Shown here: in pieces, positions 33,382 to 39,446 of the stretch | Layout: every line of letters starts with the position of its first letter | Position numbering within the stretch: the stretch's first letter is position 1 | DNA from: Phycisphaerales bacterium | GTDB lineage: Bacteria > Planctomycetota > Phycisphaerae > WQYP01 | Direction: 5' to 3' | Assembly (NCBI GenBank): GCA_027313145.1 | Contig: DAHVEJ010000015.1 | Coordinates: 1-39,446, forward strand | Length of the DNA stretch: 39,446 bases | Position numbers and translations under genes: made by a program | The notes under the pieces: generated by a model | Told to the model about the DNA's origin: nothing | Seen by the model: only the letters and a program-made list of their open reading frames with translations | Databases searched by the model: none

Positions 33382-35658
33382 TTACGCCCGTTCAAACGCC
33401 GATATTTTATAACGCACCGGCCCTTGATAGCCGCCGGATTTTTTTACCTCGCCGTGACCGTCTGTCCAGCTTAGCGCGATCTGATTCTGTCTGCCGCGCT
33501 GGAAGTCCAGTGTTACGCCATCATCTTCATACAGCTTAGTCGGTTCCGGTGATTCGCCATATACGCGCACGGAGATGTCAAAGCAGGTTTCCGGTGTGAT
33601 ATATTCCACCGGACGAGCCAGCGGCAGCAGCGTGCCGGATTTCACGAACATTGGAACTTCTTCCCGCGGTTTGCTGATGTTGATCCATTTACCGCCTTCG
33701 AATTTCTGGTTTGTGGCGAAATCATACCACGCGCCGTGGGGCAGATACACTTTGCGATCAGTCTGACCCGTCAAAATTGGGGCCACCATAATCGCCGGTC
33801 CGAACATGAACTGGTCGTCAATTTCAAGGGTGTGAGCGTCTTGTGGCCAATCCATCACCATGGCGCGGATCGGCGGCATTCCGTTGCGGCGGTATTCATT
33901 GAATGCGGCGTAAAGATAGGGGATCAGGCTCATGCGTAGTTCGAAAAGTTTCCGGACAGCCTCGGTAACCGCCTGATGGTCCGGCATGAGTTCACCGCGA
34001 TTGCTCAGGGCCTTGTTAACCTGCAGCCAGGGCGGGAGATTCATGTACCAGCAATCCACCACAGCCATGGGCGAGAAAATCACCAGTTGTATGCGCCGGA
34101 AGAGATCCTCAACCGAGGCTGCCTGGCGCAATTCGGGATCCCATAACAGTCCGCAGAAGCCCTGTTTGCATACCCCCCGCAGATAGCAGGTCAGATCATA
34201 GGTGTCGCTGTACAACATAAACGGCAACGGTGCCGCCAGAGAAAAACTGTCGCGTACCAGACCCCAAGTACGGAGATTGCGGCGCGTCAATGGCTCGATC
34301 ATGGTCTGTTGATACAGCTCGCCAAAAAGGCTGTGCATGAGTTCTCCGTCCAAACCGGAGGGAAAAACACTGGCTTCGGGAAATGACCAGGGATGGGCGC
34401 GATAGGGCTGATTATCGCATTCGTCAAGCTTGACGCCATCAACCCCCTTGTCGAACATGATCCGGTCATGGTGCTCAATCCATATTTTTCGCGCCTGAGG
34501 CGTTGCGAAATCCGGTACCAATCCATCCCAGACCAGATAATTGCCCGACCAAGGTTTTAATTTCTTGAACATCGGCGATATGGGATTGGTGAAGGCATGC
34601 TCCCAGAGATTGATGTGAAAATTCATGGCTTTCATTTCCCTGATAAATCCGTCGGGATCAGGAAAATTTTCTTTGTTCCACATAAATGAACAGGAATAGG
34701 CATGGCTTTGCCAGCCTGGCTCAATGCCCCACATCGTAAAGGGCATTCGCTGGCGGCGGATGCGCTGCGCCAGAGCCAGAATCTGTTTTCCCGGCATGTG
34801 TGAAGCACTGCGGAAATGCATGCCCAGTCCCCACAATGGGGGCACCGCGCCGCCTCCGGAAAACAGGTTGTAACGCTGCACCGCGTTGCGCAGCGTTGGA
34901 CCGCCGAAAATATAAATATCCACACCCCGCGACGGATGAACATCAATCATCATGGTTTTATGACTGGTTTGGCGCGGGCGATACAACTCCCGCGTACTAA
35001 GTGCGGGTTGGGCCGCCCCGTGTGTTTCATCCATATCGGAATACGCTATCGGTGCGACATTGCCAGTATATATCCAAGCATACCGCGCGGTATCCACATA
35101 CACACCGTACCCGCGGCTGGAGACGTAGAACGGCACGGGCGCATGCGAATAATCCATTTTATCCTGCGGATTGTCAGACGGCGCACAGGTCGCCCGGCGG
35201 CCGGTCATATCAAATATTTCCGTGTCCAGGCCCAGGCCGTAAATATGCTCCTCGGGGGTCATAGGCATCTGCATAGATACCCCACGTGCCGAAAGCGTCC
35301 AGGACATCGCTTTGATATCCAGAGGAATGGATGACACCTCGGGCAATGCGCCGATCGCGGCAGGATCGGCGGAGGCCGTGCGGAACGTCAGAGGGGTGAC
35401 TTTTTCGCAAGCCCCGCCAAAATGAATTTTCCACACACCGGGGTACACTTGCGTAACATCCGACACGGCAACGCCACCAGACTCAATAGAGCCATGTGGA
35501 TCGTTCTGAGTAATTTCGTCCGATGCGGACGGTTCATGGCGCGCCGACGCCGAACGCCCCGCTTGCAGCGTCACGGCCACCGCAGCCAATGCTCCTATGG
35601 CCTTGCGGCGGGTAACTAATACCGGCGAATTTGAATTTTCCACGGATTGATTTTCCAT
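33382..35658 (-). CDS. GH31 alpha-glycosidase, Tat-exported
   Basis: 758 residues from ATG 35658 (GAGGAC 9 nt upstream). A Tat signal (VTRRKAIGALAAVAVTLQAG) precedes the GH31 N-terminal beta domain (EEHIYGLGLDTEIFDMTGRR) and the barrel: PPLWGLGMHFRS, the nucleophile Asp in GVDGVKLDECDN (about D412) and the probable acid/base Asp in LYSDTYDL (about D485). The C-terminal beta domains show QFMFGPAIMVAPI, YLPHGAWYDFATNQ and KLYEDDGVTLDF. The sequence WEHAFTNPISPMF and the missing HDIGGF motif set it apart from the other GH31 protein in the window, suggesting a different alpha-linked sugar (xyloside or galactoside are options). Encoded upstream of the esterase on the same strand. Confidence 0.9.
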   Translation of the reverse strand: MENQSVENSNSPVLVTRRKAIGALAAVAVTLQAGRSASARHEPSASDEITQNDPHGSIESGGVAVSDVTQVYPGVWKIHFGGACEKVTPLTFRTASADPAAIGALPEVSSIPLDIKAMSWTLSARGVSMQMPMTPEEHIYGLGLDTEIFDMTGRRATCAPSDNPQDKMDYSHAPVPFYVSSRGYGVYVDTARYAWIYTGNVAPIAYSDMDETHGAAQPALSTRELYRPRQTSHKTMMIDVHPSRGVDIYIFGGPTLRNAVQRYNLFSGGGAVPPLWGLGMHFRSASHMPGKQILALAQRIRRQRMPFTMWGIEPGWQSHAYSCSFMWNKENFPDPDGFIREMKAMNFHINLWEHAFTNPISPMFKKLKPWSGNYLVWDGLVPDFATPQARKIWIEHHDRIMFDKGVDGVKLDECDNQPYRAHPWSFPEASVFPSGLDGELMHSLFGELYQQTMIEPLTRRNLRTWGLVRDSFSLAAPLPFMLYSDTYDLTCYLRGVCKQGFCGLLWDPELRQAASVEDLFRRIQLVIFSPMAVVDCWYMNLPPWLQVNKALSNRGELMPDHQAVTEAVRKLFELRMSLIPYLYAAFNEYRRNGMPPIRAMVMDWPQDAHTLEIDDQFMFGPAIMVAPILTGQTDRKVYLPHGAWYDFATNQKFEGGKWINISKPREEVPMFVKSGTLLPLARPVEYITPETCFDISVRVYGESPEPTKLYEDDGVTLDFQRGRQNQIALSWTDGHGEVKKSGGYQGPVRYKISAFERA

Positions 35659-35700
35659 CGTAGAGATGTCCTCGCAAAAGATGCTGTGACGATAGTTGAA

Positions 35701-35739
35701 ATTATAAACAATGAATGACAGTGGGCATGGTATACCCAC
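35701..35739 (-). promoter_or_regulatory. candidate promoter and operator of the GH31 gene
   Basis: On the minus strand TATAAT (35706-35701) lies 43 nt before the start codon. A 5-bp inverted repeat GTGGG/CCCAC (35721-35739) enclosing GGTATACC covers the position expected for the -35 box, where a repressor could act. The -35 hexamer itself (CATGCC) is poor. Nothing else is seen from 35740 to 36000. Confidence 0.35.
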
Positions 35740-36000
35740 GACAGTTGTCGCCTAATTCACAAGTACTGCAATCAAATGAACGCGTACCCTTCGGCGGCAC
35801 ACGGGACTTCGGCAACCATACTATTAGAAGGCAACGGCTGACAATAAAATCCGAACAAATAAATACTACAACGTGGGCAAAGTTCATCGCACGTCGCGTA
35901 GATTTCATTGGCCATTTCTAACGAGCCAGCATTGCCTTTCTAACAGTGGCAGGCACGTAAATATGCCCCAGGACCCTATAATCAGGCGTACGCGTGCAAG

Positions 36001-37065
36001 CTACCACATATAATAACGAACACTTCCGGCACCAAAGTAATAATGCACCTTCGCCTGCCCGATGGGATCCCATGATACCGAGGCATCGTTATACAGGTCG
36101 TGCACGCCATCCGGCAGCCAGTTATTATTTGGCGTATCGACGTGATTGGACATTGGCCAAATTCCCGAATTCCCAGTTCCATAGGCTCCGTAGGGTGAGT
36201 TGAAACCTTGGTACGGCAGAATTGGCCCAGTTGTAGCTGCAAGATCGGAGCACAGAAGAGACCCGGGATTGGAATTCTGGTTTTCCGCAGGCATGTGATT
36301 CGTGTCTGTGTTGAAGTACTCGTCAGTAATTGTATATGGTGGATGATAGCGGGTTTGGTACATGAACCAGTCGTAGCTGGGGCTGTAGCCAGCCACGCCA
36401 CCGTTTTGCGGCGCACCGGAGCTATAGGTGCCCGCCTGTGTATTTCCGCTTGTGCCACGATCCACCCAGTAGCAATAACCGGTGATAAAACTCCAGTTCT
36501 GCAGCATGTCCTGGCCATTGGTGGTCCAATCGCCCTTGTTAATTTGATTGGCCATACTGGCCATTCCAGGTTCCGGTGAAAACAACAGGGAAATGCCGGT
36601 GGGTGTGGGGCTGAGAATTCCCGGGCGGATATTGGTCAGTGCAAGGCCCGAATGTAGGACGGTAAAGGAATCGTAATACAATAACGCCAGCCCCCATGCC
36701 GGTGTTCTCGCGGAAGGCTCTCCGTTAGGTGGAGTGAACCCCGCATTATTAAAACTCCCCATAGGATAGGTTTCGGTATCCCCCGGTGGATACATGCCAA
36801 ATTCATTGGCATATTCCTGCATCGCCATGCCGATCTGATGTAAATTGGACGCGCACTGAATTCGCAGAGCCAATTCTTTCGCTCGTTTCAGCGCCGGTAA
36901 CAACAGAGCGATCAGAACGGCGATGATGGATATCACCACCAGAAGTTCAATAAGAGTGAATCCGCGTGAACGGTTCTTTCTGCCAACATCCAACTTTACT
37001 GGTTCTGTAGTGGCTTTAGCGCTCCACCGCGCGTTGCGTGGATTAATGTGATTGCCAAGTGCCAT
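36001..37065 (-). CDS. prepilin-type (DUF1559-like) secreted protein
   Basis: 354 residues from ATG 37065 (AAGGAG upstream). A long basic leader of about 34 residues ends at the prepilin peptidase site [19 protein letters not shown], followed by the N-terminal pilin helix [34 protein letters not shown]. This is the arrangement of the large planctomycete family of pseudopilin/DUF1559 proteins. The mature part is rich in Gly, Asn, Tyr and Pro ([18 protein letters not shown]). These proteins are exported to the envelope and are often encoded beside carbohydrate-degradation genes; their role is unclear. The 54-nt leader element lies 31 nt upstream. Confidence 0.87.
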   Translation of the reverse strand: MALGNHINPRNARWSAKATTEPVKLDVGRKNRSRGFTLIELLVVISIIAVLIALLLPALKRAKELALRIQCASNLHQIGMAMQEYANEFGMYPPGDTETYPMGSFNNAGFTPPNGEPSARTPAWGLALLYYDSFTVLHSGLALTNIRPGILSPTPTGISLLFSPEPGMASMANQINKGDWTTNGQDMLQNWSFITGYCYWVDRGTSGNTQAGTYSSGAPQNGGVAGYSPSYDWFMYQTRYHPPYTITDEYFNTDTNHMPAENQNSNPGSLLCSDLAATTGPILPYQGFNSPYGAYGTGNSGIWPMSNHVDTPNNNWLPDGVHDLYNDASVSWDPIGQAKVHYYFGAGSVRYYMW

Positions 37066-37096
37066 AAAAAGACTCCTTTTTCCGAATGCAGAGTTT

Positions 37097-37150
37097 TTAC
37101 ATTGTCCGCCAACCGGACGGACTGCGGTTTGTCGCAACTTACGACAGACG
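37097..37150 (-). promoter_or_regulatory. 54-nt leader element, copy 2
   Basis: Same element as 20585-20638, ending 31 nt before ATG 37065 on the minus strand. Four differences are all at the 5' side; the GUCCGUC-CGGUU-GGCGGAC hairpin is unchanged and the 5' hairpin is kept as UGCG/CGCA. A partial inverted copy of its CTGCGGTTTGTCGC part lies upstream at 37221-37237 (13 of 14 positions), so a longer-range stem is possible in this copy only. Confidence 0.65.
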
Positions 37151-37677
37151 CCTTGTTACTTGCTCTTTTCTCCAACCGCGATTAAGTGAAGGGCCGCAGG
37201 CTTACTTCTATCAGACCGTGTTGGCGACAAACCACAGCTTACGCCCTTACGCAAGGCTCCGCAGCCAAAACCGCGATAGCCTCTAACGAAATACTGAACT
37301 AACCTTTCTAATTGAAGTGTATCTCGGAAAATTGGCCAATACAATAGCTTTTTCGACGGTCAACATGGACAAATCAGCGGTCCTTCTTGATGGGAGTTAT
37401 TCCAAATATCGCCCAGTCATCGCCCGCGGGGAGGTTGGCTATCAACGCGTTACGCATCAAAAGAGGGGGAAAAAGACTAGTGCTCTGTCACGCCTAAATA
37501 TCAGGATTGACAGAGAACTAGCCCGAATTCACGTGACAACTTTTTCCAACAATGGATTTATCGCCATAGATTTGTCCATGCAGTGCAGCCAAAATGCCAT
37601 GGCAGGATACGAAATCATACAGTACCGTATGGGCCGTGCGGCCTTGGTTCGGTGCACAACTTATGCGGAGAAATACG
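37151..37677. other. intergenic region with 43-nt block (37338-37380)
   Basis: No intact gene. The block 37338-37380 is the close partner of 21010-21052. It lies in an open plus-strand frame (NTIAFSTVNMDKSAVLLDG) that continues to 37694 without recognisable homology and overlaps the start of the alpha-galactosidase gene out of frame. It could be the wreck of a regulator gene. The last 20 bp hold the ribosome-binding site of the next gene. Confidence 0.4.
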
Positions 37678-39261
37678 ATGGCCCGATTGCGTAAGCGACG
37701 CGATGTTGTGAAATTGGCGGCTGCCACAGCGGTGCTGGCGGCGGTGAACACGGTTATGGAAGGTTCCGCGTCAGAGGCGGAATCAACCCATTTCAATGTC
37801 AATACTTACCCGGAAATCGCCCGTGGCGACCCGGAGACGCCCGAATTTCATGGGCCGCGTGTGGTGGGGGCAACACCGGGGCGGGATTTTTTATTCACGG
37901 TACCTCACACCGGCAAGGCCCCGGTGATCATTTCGGCCAACGGTTTGCCCGAAGGCCTGACCATGGATGAAAGCGGCTTAATTACCGGGAAATTTAATCA
38001 GGCCGGAGAATATAAAGTCAGGCTTACCGCCAAAAATAGCCTTGGCTCCGCACAACGCACGTTGCGACTGGTGGCGGGTGAACATAAGTTGGCCCTGACA
38101 CCGCAAATGGGCTGGAACTCATGGTATGTTTATCAGCTACGCAATACGGCGGCTCATACAAGGGCGGCTGCCGATGCGATTGTCAAGCACGGCCTGGCGG
38201 CCAAAGGATTCATGTATGTCAACTTGGACGACGGCTGGCAGGCCGGACGCAATGCCGATGGAGAAATTCAACCGTCCGATGCGTTCGGCGACATGAAAAA
38301 GCTGGCCGATTATGTGCACAGCAAAGGCTTGCGGTTTGGCATTTATTCTTCGCCGGGACCGAAAACCTGCGGCGGCCACACCGGCAGTTTCGGCCATGAA
38401 CTGCAGGATGCCAGAACCTACGCGCGGTGGGGCGTAGATTATCTTAAATATGACTGGTGCAGTTACTCCCATGAGGTTCCGAAGCATCCTGATCTGGAAC
38501 AATACATGAAGCCCTATGAGGTGATGAGATCGGCCTTGGATCAGATAGACCGCGATATGTTTTTCAGTTTGTGCCAATATGGGATGGCGCATGTTTGGAC
38601 CTGGGGCGGAAGGCGGCCGGTCTGGGGCAACTGTTACCGCATCAGCGGTGATATCACGGATACCTGGGCATCGGTTTGCCACAACAGTTTTGAGTGCAAC
38701 GGCCCATTGTATCCCTTCGCCGGGCCGGGGCATTGGAACAATCCGTGCATGCTGATGGTGGGGTTCGGACGATTTGCGGGCACCGGCTCGCCGCGTTGGA
38801 CGCGACTTACGCCACATGAACAACATACGCAGGTCACGCTCTGGTGCATGATGGCCGCACCGCTTCTTTTAAGCTGCGATCTGGAAAAACTTACTCCATT
38901 TACTCTGGGTTTATTGACCAATACGGAAGTCCTGGCGGTGGATCAGGATGAATTGGGAATACAGGCTCAACGCGTGGATCGGCAGAAGTTCTGTGAAATT
39001 TGGGCCAGGCCTCTATGGGATGGAACTGTGGCTGTCGGAATATTCAACCGGGGGCTTAGACCGGGAACTGTTATAATACCCTCTTGGAATATGCTGAATC
39101 CGGTACTGTGCGGAACCGCCAAGCCGCTGCGCGGCAAACAACTTGTTCGCGATTTATGGAAACGTAAAAATCTTGGTGCAAAGGTTCGATTCAGCACCGA
39201 GATCCCCGGACATGGTGCCATGATGATCAAAGTGGGAACGCCCAATATCGCCGACGATTAG
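37678..39261 (+). CDS. GH27 alpha-galactosidase with N-terminal Ig-like domain
   Basis: 527 residues from ATG 37678 (GGAG about 8 nt upstream). A Tat-type signal (LRKRRDVVKLAAATAVLAA) is followed by an Ig-like domain (about 55-135: ISANGLPEGLTMDESGLITG, YKVRLTAKNSLGSAQ). The GH27 barrel starts at LTPQMGWNSWYVY and carries YVNLDDGWQ, the nucleophile in DYLKYDWC (about D259), the acid/base in RISGDITDTW (about D325) and GPGHWNNPCMLMVG. The enzyme would release alpha-galactose (or alpha-N-acetylgalactosamine or beta-arabinopyranose, also known in GH27) in the periplasm. The C-terminal beta domain is intact. Confidence 0.93.
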   Translation: MARLRKRRDVVKLAAATAVLAAVNTVMEGSASEAESTHFNVNTYPEIARGDPETPEFHGPRVVGATPGRDFLFTVPHTGKAPVIISANGLPEGLTMDESGLITGKFNQAGEYKVRLTAKNSLGSAQRTLRLVAGEHKLALTPQMGWNSWYVYQLRNTAAHTRAAADAIVKHGLAAKGFMYVNLDDGWQAGRNADGEIQPSDAFGDMKKLADYVHSKGLRFGIYSSPGPKTCGGHTGSFGHELQDARTYARWGVDYLKYDWCSYSHEVPKHPDLEQYMKPYEVMRSALDQIDRDMFFSLCQYGMAHVWTWGGRRPVWGNCYRISGDITDTWASVCHNSFECNGPLYPFAGPGHWNNPCMLMVGFGRFAGTGSPRWTRLTPHEQHTQVTLWCMMAAPLLLSCDLEKLTPFTLGLLTNTEVLAVDQDELGIQAQRVDRQKFCEIWARPLWDGTVAVGIFNRGLRPGTVIIPSWNMLNPVLCGTAKPLRGKQLVRDLWKRKNLGAKVRFSTEIPGHGAMMIKVGTPNIADD

Positions 39262-39384
39262 TACAACCCGCGGCGGCGATGTTTTATTGAAACTGGACGA
39301 AAACCCCTTTGCAAAGTTAATTCTGGCACCGGTGATGTCACAAACCGGATTGTTATTTAAGGCCTCACAATTGAGGAACGATTT

Positions 39385-39446
39385 ATGACGTATGAGGTAA
39401 AAACCATGCATGCCAATTCTTCCCTTTCGTGCCGGGGCGGCGCGGC
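39385..39446 (+). CDS. start of an unidentified gene (cut by window edge)
   Basis: ATG 39385 follows TGAGGAACG at suitable distance and the frame stays open to the right edge (MTYEVKTMHANSSLSCRGGA). An in-frame ATG at 39406 also has a GAGG before it. Too little is present to identify it. The gap 39262-39384 shows no terminator. Confidence 0.4.
   Translation, partial: MTYEVKTMHANSSLSCRGGA

Overview
The window looks like chromosomal DNA of a planctomycete, most likely a free-living carbohydrate-degrading member of the Phycisphaerae side of the phylum. This is an inference from several traits: PEP-CTERM-type sorting tails, a prepilin-type secreted protein, BamD and LptE homologues for a Gram-negative outer membrane, and many exported glycan-active enzymes. 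No rRNA or other marker settles the species.

Layout. (1) 1-5.5 kb is a housekeeping and envelope block. It holds the end of an IS transposase, a lone beta-ketoacyl synthase, a membrane protein followed by bamD-like and lptE genes, and a 22-residue lysine-rich protein with its own terminator. Two inverted copies of a ~113-bp repeat (2078-2190 and 5344-5456) bracket the second half of this block. (2) 5.6-12.2 kb is mobile DNA. An initiator tRNA (fMet) is preceded by a broken partial copy of itself and overlapped by the 3' end of a large serine recombinase gene. Upstream of that gene, on the same strand, lie a TIR-like/DUF4062-like protein, one or two tiny ORFs, a Rep_trans-like replication protein and an 80-residue protein. 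Most junctions are 4-bp ATGA overlaps. An IS701-family element lies at the far end. (3) 12.3-39.3 kb is a polysaccharide-degradation region. It contains two GH31 enzymes, a GH27 alpha-galactosidase, a heparinase II/III-family lyase, a GH63-like hydrolase, several unassigned (alpha/alpha)-barrel proteins, an alpha/beta hydrolase, an L-rhamnose/H+ symporter (RhaT), a thioesterase-crotonase fusion and three surface-type proteins (GH25-PEP-CTERM, PEP-CTERM-like, prepilin).

How it fits together (inference). Exported hydrolases, five of them with twin-arginine signals, would trim a rhamnose-, galactose- and uronate-containing heteropolysaccharide in the periplasm, and RhaT would import released rhamnose. 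There is no SusC/SusD pair and no intact regulator. Instead, non-coding DNA carries repeated blocks. A 54-nt element lies 31-32 nt upstream of the start codons of the PEP-CTERM-like and prepilin genes. A ~43-nt block is found in three intergenic regions and may be a decayed LacI-type regulator end or an operator.

Strongest candidates for something undescribed: the tRNA-fMet-anchored recombinase/Rep/TIR-like element, and the 54-nt leader shared by two surface-protein genes.
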